Source of the DNA: Aplectana chamaeleonis
Taxonomy: Eukaryota > Nematoda > Chromadorea > Rhabditida > Cosmocercidae
Length of the DNA stretch: 64,000 nt
Direction of reading: 5' to 3'
Assembly: GCA_029168955.1 (NCBI GenBank)
Contig: JAPDOI010000155.1
Span: forward strand, 434,001 to 498,000
Under the pieces are notes generated by a model. That model did not search any database. It had not been told where the DNA came from and saw only the letters and a program-made list of their open reading frames with translations. The translations under genes and the position numbers were made by a program. Shown piece after piece: positions 27,194-41,500 of this stretch (its first letter is position 1; each line of letters begins with the position of its first letter).

Positions 27194-27401
27194 TCCTAGA
27201 CGGGGGGGGGGGGAGGGAGGGGGGGGCACCCAAGATTTACTCATAGAAATGAACAAAAAACCTGACAAAACTTGCTCAGTACTGCTCTCAATCACTGTTG
27301 CTATTGAAATTCTGTAGAAACACTCTGACTAATAGCATTACCAATCGTTATTTCATCTCATTTCTGACTTGAATCCTGAGTGCCCCCCTCCCTTCTAGGA
27401 T
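27194..27401. mobile_element. G-run MITE, variant copy
   Basis: ATCCTAGACGGGGGG at the left is answered by CCCCCCTCCCTTCTAGGAT at the right. The inner GGCACCCA and CTTGAATCCTGAGTGCCCCC match the G-run family. The interior has diverged. Confidence 0.6.
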
Positions 27402-27528
27402 GGTGCCTTTCGTCGTATGCCGCAGCGTGCATTGGCGCATCGTAGGAAGGAGACCCACTGTCCACAGAAGAAGCATTCTGGCTCGCCATTTCACGTAAAA
27501 ACGCATTTGTAACTGTAGCAGCTGCACG

Positions 27529-27995
27529 TTAAAGGCATCGTTCGCTCTGAAAACTAATTTCCATTTTTCCGGCTCAATTTCATGAATGAGCCCGCTAGAC
27601 AACACTGGTGAACTTTGGCGCGTCAAAAACGTAGGGTTATGAGGTTGGAAGGGGTCAAAGATGAGGATCCGCCACCAGTTCTCACCAGTCATCTAGCACT
27701 TTTTCATAGAATGTTTATGCGACCGTCAAACAACATGAAAAACAGTTACGGCACAAACTCCACATACCGAAATACTTCGAAAATGACAGTGACGAGGCCT
27801 CCAAAGGCGGAAAAACGTCAAAAACCATTTTGGCGCGAAATTCAAATCCATATTTGCAATGTGTTCCTATTGACTTTTCTTTACAAATGAAGGTTTTTCA
27901 TGGGCCCCTTCGACATTTTCGTTCACTAGAGAGGCCAAGCTACACAAAAACATGAAAAAATAATATACGGTTTTCTGCGCGTACGATGCCTTTAA
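27529..27995. mobile_element. MITE of the TTAAAGGCAC family, divergent copy 2
   Basis: TTAAAGGCATCGTTCGCTCT is matched by GCGCGTACGATGCCTTTAA. The interior does not resemble copies 1, 3 and 5 and carries only short unrelated frames. Confidence 0.65.
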
Positions 27996-28933
27996 CATCG
28001 AATCAGAAGTCATAGAGATTGGAGTGGAGGTATTGCGTTGTTGTTCCCGAAGAAACACTCTCTCATTTGATTTTGACAGTGAAATACCTGATATGAGTGT
28101 GCATCCGTATTCTGTCGTCAACCACTGCCAAATTTGAAGTTGTACCAGACGGGGAGCAGAAGCCCCTCGAATCTCCCATTTTGTAAAAGAAAGGGAACAT
28201 TCAAGGGTTCGGATCACTAGGTGTGGAAGATTATTGGATTGATGCTTATTGTATTTGGGAAGCTCTAGCACCAAGCCAAAATTATTCTCACAAACTGGAA
28301 CTCCACAAATTTTTCGTGAATGTGAAATGCTCCCCCAAATTTCCACAATAGGATAGAAGCCCAAGTTATCGATTTTTGACGTGGGTGCGAAACTGCTCTT
28401 CGTCCTTTTACCCCCACCCCCCACCCTCTCCTGCATTTGAGCCCTTTCATCATTATAAAGTGACAAACTTGTAAGAAAGGTTCTGTTCTGAGATCACCGG
28501 ATTGGATTTCTCGCCAAGGAACAGCTTGCTCCACTGTGTTGACGTCAGGAAAAAGTTACTCGTTAAAACAGCTTGCTCTATCTGAAGGCAAATGAAGTTG
28601 GGGTGTAAGTAGATTCCACACATCGAGCTTGTATGTAGTACCTATTAGTTTGCAGAAGGACAAACTAAAAACTCGAAGGATAGGCGAATCAGTTCTGAAT
28701 TTAGTATCAGAATGAATGGAATCCCTTCGTATTATGTTTACTCGAATTATGTACCATGGCTTCATTGTTCACGACCAAAGCCCAAGTTTATGTATTTTCT
28801 TAATTTGGGCAACATCAGACGTGGTGGTAATACATTTTTCGCCATGGATCGCACCGGAAAACCTTTTCTATGCCCAGTGGATATAGTTCTTACGACACGC
28901 CAATGTAGACTGACTATATATATTTTGGTAAAT
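27996..28933. other. Unassigned sequence
   Basis: An AT-leaning stretch with a 199-codon minus-strand open frame (27,867-28,466). It has no domain I recognise, starts inside the neighbouring MITE and lacks splice or start evidence. I do not annotate it as a gene. Confidence 0.4.
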
Positions 28934-28934
28934 T

Positions 28935-29033
28935 TGTGTGTGCGTGTGTGTGTGTATGTATGTATGTATGTATGTATGTATGTATGTATGTATGTATGTA
29001 TGTATGTATGTATGTGTGCGTTTCTCTGTGTGT
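28935..29033. repeat. (TG)n/(TATG)n microsatellite
   Basis: GTGTGTGCGTGTGTG passes into about 18 tandem TATG units. It lies about 60 bp from the left edge of satellite array 2. Confidence 0.95.
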
Positions 29034-29639
29034 TTGTTTGACCGTTTATTTGGCTCGACTTTCAAGACGGGCGACCTTACGGGTACGGGCTCAAGAGTGC
29101 GCAGAACGCCGTAGAAAGTGTGTGGGATCCAAGTGGAAGTGCGTAGGACGCCGTAGAAAGTGTGCGGGACCCAAGTGGGAGTGCGCAGGACGCCGAAGAA
29201 AGTGTGCGGGACCCAAGTGGAAGTGCGTAGGACGCCGTAGAAAGTGAGCGGGACCTAAGGTAAAATGCGCCGGACGCCGTAGAAAATGTGTGGGACCCAA
29301 GGTAGAGTGCGCCGGACGACGTAGAAAGTGTGCGGGACCCAAGGTAGAGTGCGCCGGACGGCATAGAAAGTGTGCGGGACCCTAGTGGAAGTGCGTGGGA
29401 CGCCGTAGAAAGTGTGCGGGACCCAAGTGGAAGTGCGTAGGACGCCGTAGAAAGTGTGCGGGACCCAAGGTAGAGTGTGCCGGACGCCGTAGAAAGTGTG
29501 CGGGACCCAAGGTAGAGTGCGCCGGACACCGTAGAAAGTGCGCGGGGCCCAAGTGGAAGTGAACAATACGCCGGAGAAAGTGAGCGGGACCCAATGTAGA
29601 GTGCGCCGGACGCCGTAGAAAGTGTGTGGGACCCAAGGT

Positions 29640-31640
29640 AGAGTGCGCCGGACGACGTAGAAAGTGTGCGGCACCCAAGGTAGAGTGCGCCGGACGCCGT
29701 AGAAAGTGTGCGGGACCCAAGTGGAAGTGCGTAGGACGCCGTAGAAAGTGTGCGGGACCCAAGTAGAAGTGCGTAGGATGCCGTAGAAAGTGAGCGGGAC
29801 CCAATTTAGGGTGCGCCGGACGCCGTAGAAAGTGTGTGGGACCCAAGGTAGAGTGCGCCGGACGACGTAGAAAGTGTGCGGCACCCAAGGTAGAGTGCGC
29901 CGGACGCCGTAGAAAGTGTGCGGGACCCAAGTGGAAGTGCGTAGGACGCCGTAGAAAGTGTGCGGGACCCAAGTGGGAGTGCGCAGGACGCCGAAGAAAG
30001 TGTGCGGAACCCAAGTAGAAGTGCGTAGGACGCCGTAGAAAGTGAGCGGGACCCAATGTAGAGTGCGCAGAACGCCGTAAAAGGTGTGCGGGACCCAAGG
30101 TAGAGTGCTCCGGACGCCAGATAAAGTATGTGAGACCCAAATGCGAGTGCACCGGACGCCGAAGAAAGTGTGCGGGACCCAAGTGGGAAAGCTCAGGACG
30201 CCATAGAAAATGTGCGGGACCCAAGTAGGAGTGCGCAGAACGCCGTAGAAAGTGTGCAGGACTCAAGTGGGAACGCGCAGGACGCCGCAGGAAGTGTGCG
30301 GGACCCAAATGCGAGTGCGCCGGACGTCGTAGGAAGTGTGCGGGGCCCAAGATAGAGTGCGCCGGACGCTGTAGAAAGTGTGTGGGACCCAAGTGACAGT
30401 GCGCCAGACGCCGTAGGGAGTATGCGGGACGAGTGCGCGGACACCAGATAAAGTATGTGAGACCCAAATGCGAGTGCACCGGACGCCGAAGAAAGTGTGC
30501 GGGACCCAAGGTAGAGTGCGCCGGACGACGTAGAAAGTGTGCGGGACCCAAGGTAGGAGTGCGCAGGACGCCGTAGAAAGTGTGCGGGACCCAAGTGGAA
30601 GTGCGTAGGACGCCGTAGAAAGTGTGAGGACCCAAGTGGAAGTGCGTAGGACGCCGTAGGAAGTGTGCGGGACCCAAATGCGAGTGTGCCGGACGCCGTA
30701 GAAAGTGTGCGGGACCCAAGGTGAGTGCGCCGGACACCGTAGAAAGTGCGCGACCCAAGTGGAAGTGAACAATACGCCGTAGAAAGTGAGCGGGACCCAA
30801 TGTAGAGTGCGCCGGACGCCGTAGAAAGTGTGTCGGACCCAAGTGGAAGTGCGCCGGACGACGTAGAAAGTGTGCGGCACCCAAGAGTGCGCCGGACGCC
30901 GTAGAAAGTGTGCGGGACCCATGGAAGTGCGCAGGACGCCGTAGAAAGTGTGCGGGACCCAAGTAGAAGTGCGTAGGATGCCGTAGAAAGTGAGCGGGAC
31001 CCAATGTAGAGTGCGCCGGACGCCGTAGAAAGTGTGTGGGACCCAAGGTGGAGTGCGCCGGACGACGTAGAAAGTGTGCGGCACCCAAGGTGGGAGTGCG
31101 CCGGACGCCGTAGAAAGTGTGCGGGACCCAAGTGGAAGTGTGCAGGACGCCGTAGAAAGTGTGCGGGACCCAAGTGCAAGTGCGCAGGACGCCGAAGAAA
31201 GTGTGCGGAACCCAAGTAGAAGTGCGCAGGACGCCGTAGAAAGTGAGCGGGACCCAATGTAGAGTGCGCAGAACGCCGTAAAGGTGTGCGGGACCCAAGG
31301 TAGAGTGCTCCGGACGCCAGATAAAGTATGTGAGACCCAAATGCGAGTGCACCGGACGCCGAAGAAAGTGTGCGGGACCCAAGTGGGAAAGCTCAGGACG
31401 CCATAGAAAATGTGCGGGACCCAAGTAGGAGTGCGCAGAACGCCGTAGAAAGTGTGCAGGACTCAAGTGGGAACGCGCAGGACGCCGCAGGAAGTGTGCG
31501 GGACCCAAATGCGAGTGCGCCGGACGTCGTAGGAAGTGTGCGGGGCCCAAGATAGAGTGCGCCGGACGCTGTAGAAAGTGTGTGGGATCCAAGTGACAGT
31601 GCGCCAGACGCCGTAGGGAGTATGCGGGATTCACGTGGGA
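29640..31640 (-). repeat. Higher-order repeat, period about 1.2 kb
   Basis: Blocks starting near 29,836 and 30,170 recur near 31,034 and 31,370, offsets of 1,198 and 1,200 bp. The block containing AAGCTCAGGACGCCATAGAA appears at 30,190, 31,390 and again at 31,768. Confidence 0.8.
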
Positions 31641-33739
31641 GTACGCCAAACGCCGTAGGGAGTATGCGGGACCCAAGTAGGAGTGCGCCGGACACCAGAT
31701 AAAGTATGTGAGACCCAAATGCGAGTGCACCGGACGCCGAAGAAAGTGTGCGGGACCCAAGTGGGAAAGCTCAGGACGCCATAGAAAATGTGCGGGACCC
31801 AAGTAGGAGTGCGCAGAACGCCGTAGAAAGTGTGCGGGACTCAAGTGGGAACGCGCAGGACGCCGAAGAAAGTGTGCGGGACTCAAGTGGGAATGCGCGG
31901 GACGCCGTAGGAAGGGTGTGGGACCCAAATGCGAGTGCGCCGGACGCCGAAGAAAGTGTGCGGGACCCAAGTGGAAGTGCGCCGGACGCCGAAGATAGTG
32001 TGCGGGACCCAATGTAGAGTGCGCCGGACGCCGTAGATAGTGTGCGGGACCCATGGTAGAGTGCGCCGGACGCCGCAGAAAGTGTGCGGGACACAAGTGG
32101 GAGTGCGCAGGACTCATAAAAAGTGTGCGAGACCCAAGGTAGAGTGCGGCCGACGACGTAGAATGTGTGCGTGACCCAATTGGGAGTGCGCAGGACGCAG
32201 TAGAAAGTTTGCTGGACTCAAGTGGGAATGCGCAGGACGCCGCAGGAAGTGTGCGGGACACAAGTGGGAGTGCGCAGTACTCATAAAAAGTGTGCGAGAC
32301 CCAAGGTAGAGTGCGGCCGACGACGTAGAATGTGTGCGGGACTCAATTGGGAGTGCGCAGGACGCAGTAGAAAGTGTGCGGGACTCAAGTGGGAATGCGC
32401 AGGTCGCCGCAGGAAGTGTGTGGGACTCAAATGCGAGTGCGCCGGACGCTGTAGAAAGTGTGTGGGACCCAAGTGGCAGTGCGCCAGACGCCGTAGGGAG
32501 TATGTGGGATCCACGTGGGAGTGCGCCAAACGCCGTAGGGAGTATGCGGGATCCAAGTGGAAGTGCGCAGGACGCCGTAGAAGGTGTGCGGGACCCAAGA
32601 CAGAGTGCACCGGACGCCGTAGGAAGTGGGCGGGACCCAAGTGGAAGTGCGCAGGACGCCGTAGAAAATGTGTGGGATCCAAATGCGAGTGCGCCAAACG
32701 CCGAAGAAAGTGGGCGGGACCCAACTGGGAGTGCTCAGGACGCCATAGACAATGCGCGGGACCCAAGTAGGAGTGCGCAGAACGCCGTAAAAAGTGTGCG
32801 TGACCCAAGGTAGAGTGCGCCGGACGCCAAAGAAAGTAAGTGGGACCCAAGTGGAAGTGCGCCGGACGCCGAAGATAGTGTGCGGGACCCAAGGTAGAGT
32901 GCGCCGGACGCCGCAGAAAGTGGCGGGACACAAGTGGGAGTGCGCAGGACTCATAAAAAGTGTGCAAGACCCAAGGTAGAGTGCGGCCGACGACGTAGAA
33001 TGTGTGCGGGACCCAATTGGGAGTGCGCAGGACGCAGTAGAAAGTTTGCGGGACTCAAGTGGGAATGCGCAGGACGCCGCAGGAAGTGTGCGGGACACAA
33101 GTGGGAGTGCGCAGGACTCATAGAAAGTGTGCGAGACCCAAGGTAGAGTGCGGCCGACGACGTAGAATGTGTGCGGGACCCAATTGGGAGTGCGCAGGAC
33201 GCAGTAGAAAGTGTGCGGGACTCAAGTGGGAATGCGCGGGACGCCGTAGGAAGGGTGTGGGACCCAAATGCGAATGCGCCGGACGTCGTAGGAAGCGTGT
33301 GGGATTCAAGTGGAAGTGCGCCAAACGCCGAAGAATGTGTGCGGGACCCAATTGTGAGTGAGCAGTACGCCGTAGAAAGTGTGCGGGACTCAAGTGGGAA
33401 TGCGCAGGTCGCCGCAGGAAGTGTGTGGGACTCAAATGCGAGTGCGCCGGACGCTGTAGAAAGTGTGTGGGACCCAAGTGGCAGTGCGCCAGACGCCGTA
33501 GGGAGTATGCGGGATCCACGTGGGAGTGCGCCAAACGCCGTAGGGAGTATGCGGGATCCAAGTGGAACTGCGCAGGACGCCGGTGAAGGTGTGCGGGACC
33601 CAAGGTAGAGTGCGCCGGACGCCGTAGGAAGTGGGCGGGACCCAAGTGGAAGTGCGCAGGACGCCGTAGAAAATGTGTGGGATCCAAATGCGAGTGCGCC
33701 AAACGCCGAAGAAAGTGGGCGGGACCCAACTGGGAGTGC

Positions 33740-36700
33740 TCAGGACGCCATAGAAAATGTGCGTGACCCAAGTAGGAGTGCGCAGAACGCCGTAAAAAGT
33801 GTGCGTGACCCAAGGTAGAGTGGGCCGGACGCCAAAGAAAGTAAGTGGGACCCAAATGCGAGTGCGCCGGACGCCGAAGAAAGTGTGCGGGACCCAAGTG
33901 GAAGTGCGCCGGACGCCGAAGATAGTGTGCGGGACCCAAGGTAGAGTGCGCCGGACGCCGTAGATAGTGTGCGGGACCCAAGGTAGTGTGCGCCGGACGC
34001 CGCAGAAAGTGTGCGGGACACAAGTGGGAGTGCGCAGGACTCATAAAAGTGTGCGGTACCCAAGGTAGAGTGCGGCCGACGACGTAGAATGTGTGCGGGA
34101 CCCAATTGGGAGTGCGCAGGACGCCGTAGAAAGTTTGCGGGACTCAAGTGGGAATGCGCAGGACGCCGCAGGAAGTGTGCTGGACTCAAGTGGGAGTGCG
34201 CAGGACTCATAAAAAGTGTGCGAGACCCAAGGTAGAGTGCGCAGGACGCCGTAGATAGTGTGCGGGACCCAAGGTAGAGTGCGCCGGACGCCGCAGAAAG
34301 TGTGCGGGACACAAGTGGGAGTGCGCAAGACTCATAAAAAGTATGCGAGACCCAAGGTAGAGTGCGGCCGACGACGTAGAATGTGTGCGGGACCCAATTG
34401 GGAGTGCGCAGGACGCAGTAGAAAGTGTGCGGGACTCAAGTGGGAATGCGCAGGACGCCGCAGGAAGTGTGTGGGACCCAAATGCGAGTGCGCCGGACGT
34501 CGTAGGAAGCGTGTGGGATTCAAGTGGAAGTGCGCCAAACGCCGAAGAATGTGTGCGGGACCCAATTGGGAGTGCGCAGGACGCAGTAGAAAGTTTGCGG
34601 GACACAAGTGGGAATGCGCAGGACGCCGCAGTAAGTGTGCGGGACACAAGTGGGAGGGCGCAGGACGCTGTGCAAAGTGTGTGGGACCCAAGTGGGAGTG
34701 CGCCAGACGCCATAGGGAGTATGCGGAATCCAAGTGGGAGTGCGCAGAACGCCGTAAAAAGTGTGCGTGACCCAAGGTAGAGGGCGCCGGACGCCAGATA
34801 AAGTATGTGGGACCCAAATGCGAGTGCGCCGGACGCCGAAGAAAGTGTGCGGGACCCAATTGGGAGTGCGCAATACGCCGTAGAAAGTGTGCGGGACTAA
34901 AGTGGGAATGCGCAGGACGCCGCAGGAAGTGTGTGAGACCCAAATGCGAGTGCGCCGGACGTCGTGGGAAGTGTGCGGGACCAAAGTGGGAGAGCCCCAA
35001 CCGCCGAAGGGAGTATGCGGGATCCAAGTGGAACTGCGCAGGACGCCGGTGAAGGTGTGCGGGACCCAACGTAGAGTGCGCCGGACGCCGTAGGAAGTGG
35101 GCGGGACCCAAGTGGAAATGCGCAGGACGCCGTAGAAAATGTGTGGGATCCAAATGCGAGTGCGCCAAACGCCGAAGAAAGTGGGCGGGACCCAACTGGG
35201 AGTGCTCAGGACGCCATAGAAAATGTGCGTGACCCAAGTAGGAGTGGGCAGAACGCCGTAAAAAGTGTGCGTGACCCAAGGTAGAGTGGGCCGGACGCCA
35301 AAGAAAGTAAGTGGGACCCAAATGCGAGTGCGCCGGACGCCGAAGAAAGTGTGCGGGACCCAAGTGGAAGTGCGCCGGACGCCGAAGATAGTGTGCGGGA
35401 CCCAAGGTAGAGTGCGCCGGACGCCGTAGATAGTGTGCGGGACCCAAGGTAGTGTGCGCCGGACGCCGCAGAAAGTGTGCGGGACACAAGTGGGAGTGCG
35501 CAGGACTCATAAAAAGTGTGCGAGACTCAAGGTAGAGTGCGGCCGACGACGTAGAATGTGTGCGGGACCCAATTGGGAGTGCGCAGGACGCAGTAGAAAG
35601 TTTGCGGGACACAAGTGGGAATGCGCAGGACGCCGCAGTAAGTGTGCGGGACACAAGTGGGAGTGCGCAGGACTCATAAAAAGTGTGCGAGACCCAAGGT
35701 AGAGTGCGCAGGACGCCGTAGATAGTGTGCGGGACCCAAGGTAGAGTGCGCCGGACGCCGCAGAAAGTGTGCGGGACACAAGTGGGAGTGCGCAAGACTC
35801 ATAAAAAGTATGCGAGACCCAAGGTAGAGTGCGGCCGACGACGTAGAATGTGTGCGGGACCCAATTGGGAGTGCGCAGGACGCAGTAGAAAGTGTGCGGG
35901 ACTCAAGTGGGAATGCGCAGGACGCCGCAGGAAGTGTGTGGGACCCAAATGCGAGTGCGCCGGACGTCGTAGGAAGCGTGTGGGATTCAAGTGGAAGTGC
36001 GCCAAACGCCGAAGAATGTGTGCGGGACCCAATTGGGAGGGCGCAGGACGCAGTAGAAAGTTTGCGGGACACAAGTGGGAATGCGCAGGACGCCGCAGTA
36101 AGTGTGCGGGACACAAGTGGGAGTGCGCAGGACGCTGTGCAAAGTGTGTGGGACCCAAGTGGGAGTGCGCCAGACGCCATAGGGAGTATGCGGAATCCAA
36201 GTGGGAGTGCGCAGAACGCCGTAAAAGGTGTGCGTGACCCAAGGTAGAGTGCGCCGGACGCCAGAGAAAGTAAGTGGGATCCAAATGCGAGTGCGCCGGA
36301 CGCCGAAGAAAGTGTGTGCGGGACCCAATTGGGAGTGCGCAGGGCGCAGTAGAAAGTTTGCGGGACTCAAGTGGGAATGAGCAGGACCCCGCAGGAAGTG
36401 TGTGGGACCCAAATGCGAGTGCGCCGGACGTCGTGGGAAGTGTGCGGGACCAAAGTGGGAGTGCGCCAAACGCCGTAGGGAGTATGCGGGATCCAAGTGG
36501 AACTGCGCAGGACGCCGGTGAAGGTGTGCGGGACCCAACGTAGAGTGCGCGGGACGCCATAGGAAGTGTGCGGGACTCAAGCGGGAATGCGCGGGACGCT
36601 GTAGAAAATGTGTGGGATCCAAATGCGAGTGCGCCAAACGCCGGTAGAAAGTGGGCGGGACCCAACTGGGAGTGCTCAGGACGCCATAGAAAATGTGCGT

Positions 36701-37707
36701 GACCCAAGTAGGAGTGCGCAGAACGCCGTAAAAAGTGTGCGTGACCCAAGGTAGAGTGGGCCGGACGCCAAAGAAAGTAAGTGGGACCCAAATGCGAGTG
36801 CGCCGGACGCCGAAGAAAGTGTGCGGGACCCAAGTGGAAGTGCGCCGGACGCCGAAGATAGTGTGCGGGACCCAAGGTAGAGTGCGCCGGACGCCGTAGA
36901 TAGTGTGCGCGACCCAAGGTAGTGTGCGCCGGACGCCGCAGAAAGTGTGCGGGACACAAGTGGGAGTGCGCAGGACTCATAAAAAGTGTGCGAGACTCAA
37001 GGTAGAGTGCGGCCGACGACGTAGAATGTGTGCGGGACCCAATTGGGAGTGCGCAGGACGCAGTAGAAAGTTTGCGGGACACAAGTGGGAATGCGCAGGA
37101 CGCCGCAGTAAGTGTGCGGGACACAAGTGGGAGTGCGCAGGACTCATAAAAAGTGTGCGAGACCCAAGGTAGAGTGCGCAGGACGCCGTAGATAGTGTGC
37201 GGGACCCAAGGTAGAGTGCGCCGGACGCCGCAGAAAGTGTGCGGGACACAAGTGGGAGTGCGCAGGACTCATAAAAAGTGTGCGAGACCCAAGGTAGAGT
37301 GCGGCCGACGACGTAGAATGTGTGCGGGACCCAATTGGGAGTGCGCAGGACGCAGTAGAAAGTGTGCGAGACTCAAGTGGGAATGCGCAGAACGCCGCAG
37401 GAAGTGTGTGGGACCCAAATGCGAGTGCGCCGGACGTCGTAGGAAGCGTGTGGGATTCAAGTGGAAGTGCGCCAAACGCCGAAGAATGTGTGCGGGACCC
37501 AATTGGGAGTGCGCAGGACGCAGTAGAAAGTTTGCGGGACACAAGTGGGGATGCGCAGGACGACGCAGTAAGTGTGCGGGAGACAAGTGGGAGGGCGCAG
37601 GCCGCTGTGCAAAGGGCGCGGGACCCAAGTGGGAGCGCGCCAGGCGCCAGAGGGAGTATGCGGAATCCAAGTGGGAGTGCGCAGAACGCCGTAAAAGGTG
37701 TGCGTGA
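33740..37707 (-). repeat. Higher-order repeat, period 1,467-1,470 bp
   Basis: Large near-identical blocks recur at 34,258, 35,725 and 37,195, and at 35,206 and 36,676: offsets of 1,467 and 1,470 bp, or 35 monomers. Each block contains the GCGGCCGACGACGTAGAATG and GACTCATAAAAAGT variant monomers in the same order. Confidence 0.85.
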
Positions 37708-38599
37708 CCCAAGGTAGAGTGCGCCGGACGCCAGAGAAAGTAAGTGGGATCCAAATGCGAGTGCGCCGGACGCCGAAGAAAGTGTGTGCGGGACCCAAGT
37801 GGGAGTGCGCAGGGCGCAGTAGAAAGTTTGCGGGACTCAAGTGGGAATGCGCAGGACCCCGCAGGAAGTGTGTGGGACCCAAATGCGAGTGCGCCGGACG
37901 TCGTGGGAAGTGTGCGGGACCAAAGTGGGAGTGAGCTGGACGCTGTGCAAAGTGTGTGGGACCCAAGTGGGAGTGCGCCAGACGCCATAGGGAGTATGCG
38001 GAATCCAAGTGGGAGTGCGCAGAACGCCGTAAAAGGTGTGCGTGACCCAAGGTAGAGTGCGCCGGACGCCAGAGAAAGTAAGTGGGACCCAAATGCGAGT
38101 GCGCCGGACGCCGAAGAAAGTGTGTGCGGGACCCAATTGTGAGTGAGCAGTACGCCGTAGAAAGTGTGCGGGACTCAAGTGGGAATGCGCAGGTCGCCGC
38201 AGGAAGTGTGTGGGACTCAAATGCGAGTGCGCCGGACGCTGTAGAAAGTGTGTGGGACCCAAGTGGCAGTGCGCCAGACGCCGTAGGGAGTATGCCGGAT
38301 CCACGTGGGAGTGCGCCAAACGCCGTAGGGAGTATGCGGGATCCAAGTGGAACTGCGCAGGACGCCGTAGAAGGTGTGCGGGGCCCAAGGTAGAGTGCGC
38401 CGGACGCCGTAGGAAGTGCGCGGGACCCAAGTGGAAAGGCGCAGGACGCCGTAGAAAATGTGTGGGATCCAAATGCGAGTGCGCCAAACGCCGAAGAAAG
38501 TGGGCGGGACCCAACTGGGAGTGCTCAGGACGCCATAGAAAATGTGCGTGACCCAAGTAGGAGTGCGAAGAACGCCGTAAAAAGTGTGCGTGACCCAAG

Positions 38600-41500
38600 G
38601 TAGAGTGGGCCGGACGCCAAAGAAAGTAAGTGGGACCCAAATGCGAGTGCGCCGGACGCCGAAGAAAGTGTGCGGGACCCAAGTGGAAGTGCTCCGGACG
38701 CCGAAGATAGTGTGCGGGACCCAAGGTAGAGTGCGCCGGACGCCGTAGATAGTGTGCGAGACCCAAGGTAGAGTGCGCCGGACGCCGCAGAAAGTGTGCG
38801 GGACACAAGGTAGAGTGCGCAGGACGCAGTGGAAGGCTTGCGAGACGCAAGTGGGCGTGCGCAGGACGCCGCAGTAAGTGTGCGGGACCCAAGTGGGAGT
38901 GCGCAGGACTCATAAAAAGTGTGCGAGACCCAAGGTAGAGTGCGGCCGACGACGTAGAATGTGTGCGGGACCCAATTGGGAGTGCGCAGGACGCAGTAGA
39001 AAGTTTGCGGGACTCAAGTGGGAATGCGCAGGACGCCGCAGGAAGTGTGTGGGACCCAAATGCGAGTGCGCCGGACGTCGTAGGAAGTGTGCGGGACCAA
39101 AGTGGGAGTGAGCTGGACGCTGTGCAAAGTGTGTGGGACCCAAGTGGGAGTGCGCCAGACGCCATAGGGAGTATGCGGAATCCAAGTGGGAGTGCGCAGA
39201 ACGCCGTAAAAGGTGTGCGTGACCCAAGGTAGAGTGCGCCGGACGCCAGAGAAAGTAAGTGGGACCCAAATGCGAGTGCGCCGGACGCCGAAGAAAGTGT
39301 GTGCGGGACCCAAGTGGAAGTGTGCCGGACGCCGAAGATAGTGTGCGGGACCCAAGGTAGAGTGCGCCGGACGCCGTAGATAGTGTGCGGGACCCAAGGT
39401 ATAGTGCACCGGACGCCGCAGAAAGTGTGTGGGACCCAAATGCGAGTGCGCCGGACGTCGTAGGAAGTGTGCGGGACCAAAGTGGGAGTGAGCCGGACGC
39501 TGTGCAAAGTGTGTGGGACCCAAGTGGGAATGCGCAGGACGCCGCAGGAAGTGTGCGGGAACCAAATGCGAGTGCGCCGGACGTCGTAGGAAGTAAGCGG
39601 GACCCAAGGTAGGAGTGCGCAGAACGCCGTAAAAAGTGTGCGTGACCCAAGGTAGAGTGCGCCGGACACCAAAGAAAGTAAGTGGGACCCAAATGCGAGT
39701 GCGCCGGACGCCGAAGAAAGTGTGCGGGACCCAAGTGGAAGTGTGCCGGACGCCGTAGAGAGTGTGCGGGACCCAAGGTAGAGTGCGCCGGAGGCCTTAG
39801 ATAGTGTGGGGGACCCAAGGTAGAGTGCGCAGGACTCATAAAAAGTGTGCGGTACCCAAGGTAGAATGCGGCCGACGACGTAGAGTCTGTGCGGGACCCA
39901 ATTGGGAGTGCGCAGGACGCAGTAGAAAGTTTGCGGGACTCAAGTGGGAATGCGCAGGACCCCGCAGGAAGTGTGTGGGACCCAAATGCGAGTGCGCCGG
40001 ACGTCGTAGGAAGCGTGTGGGATTCAAGTGGAAGTGCGCCAAACGCCGAAGAATGTGTGCTGGACTCAATTGGAAGTGCGCAGTACGCCCTAGAAAGTGT
40101 GCGGGACTCAAGTGGGAATGCGCACGGCGCCGCAGTAAGTGTGTGGGACCCAAATGCGAGTGCGCCGGACGCTGTAGAAAGTGTGTGGGGCCCAAGTGGC
40201 AGTGCGCCAGACGCCGAAGGGAGTATGCGGGATCCACGTGGGAGTGCGCCAAACGCCGTAGGCAGTATGCGGGATCCAATTGGGAGTGCGCAGGACGCAG
40301 TAGAAAGTTTGCGGGACTCAAGTGGGAATGCGCAGGACGCCACAGGAAGTGGCTGGGGCCCAAATGCGAGTGCGCCGGACGTCGTAGGAAGTGTGCGGTA
40401 CCAAAGTGAGAGTGAGCTGGACGCTGTGCAAAGTGTGTGGGACCCAAGTGGGAGTGCGCCAGACGCCATAGGGAGTATGCGGAATCCAAGTGGGAGTGCG
40501 CAGAACGCCGTAAAAGGTGTGCGTGACCCAAGGTAGAGTGCGCCGGACGCCAGAGAAAGTAAGTGGGACCCAATTGCGAGTGCGCCGGACGCCGAAGAAA
40601 GTGTGTGCAGGACCAAAGTGGAAGTGTGCCGGACGCCGAAGATAGTGTGCGGGACCCAAGGTAGAGTGCGCCGGACGCCGTAGATAGTGTGCGGGACCCA
40701 AGGTATAGTGCACCGGACGCCGCAGAAAGTGTGTGGGACCCAAATGCGAGTGCGCCGGACGTCGTAGGAAGTGTGCGGGACCAAAGTGGGAGTGAGCCGG
40801 ACGCTGTGCAAAGTGTGTGGGACCCAAGTGGGAATGCGCAGGACGCCGCAGGAAGTGTGCGGGAACCAAATGCGAGTGCGCCGGACGTCGTAGGAAGTAA
40901 GCGGGACCCAAGGTAGGAGTGCGCAGAACGCCGTAAAAAGTGTGCGTGACCCAAGGTAGAGTGCGCCGGACACCAAAGAAAGTAAGTGGGACCCAAATGC
41001 GAGTGCGCCGGACGCCGAAGAAAGTGTGCGGGACCCAAGTGGAAGTGCGCCGGACGCCGAAGATAGTGTGCGGGACCCAAGGTAGAGTGCGCCGGACGCC
41101 TTAGATAGTGTGCGGGACCCAAGGTAGAGTGCGCAGGACTCATAAAAAGTGTGCGAGACCCAGGGTAGAGTGCGGCCGACGACGTAGAATGTGTGCGGGA
41201 CCCAATTGGGAGTGCGCAGGACGCAGTAGAAAGTTTGCGGGACTCAAGTGGGAATGCGCAGGACACCGCAGGAAGTGTGCGGGACCCAAATGCGAGTGCG
41301 CCGGACGTCGTAGGAAGCGTGTGGGATTCAAGTGGAAGTGCGCCATCCGCCGAAGAATGTGTGCTGGACTCAATTGGAAGTGCGCAGTACGCCGTAGAAA
41401 GTGTGCGGGACTCAAGTGGGAATGCGCACGGCGCCGCAGTAAGTGTGTGGGACCCAAATGCGAGTGCGCCGGACGCTGTAGAAAGTGTGTGGGGCCCAAG

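Noticed and set aside
27867..28466. 199-codon minus-strand frame
   Set aside because: It begins inside a MITE, shows no domain or splice signals, and has the composition of intergenic sequence.
28868..29041. Frames rich in (YVCM)n or (HTYI)n
   Set aside because: Translations of the (TATG)n microsatellite.
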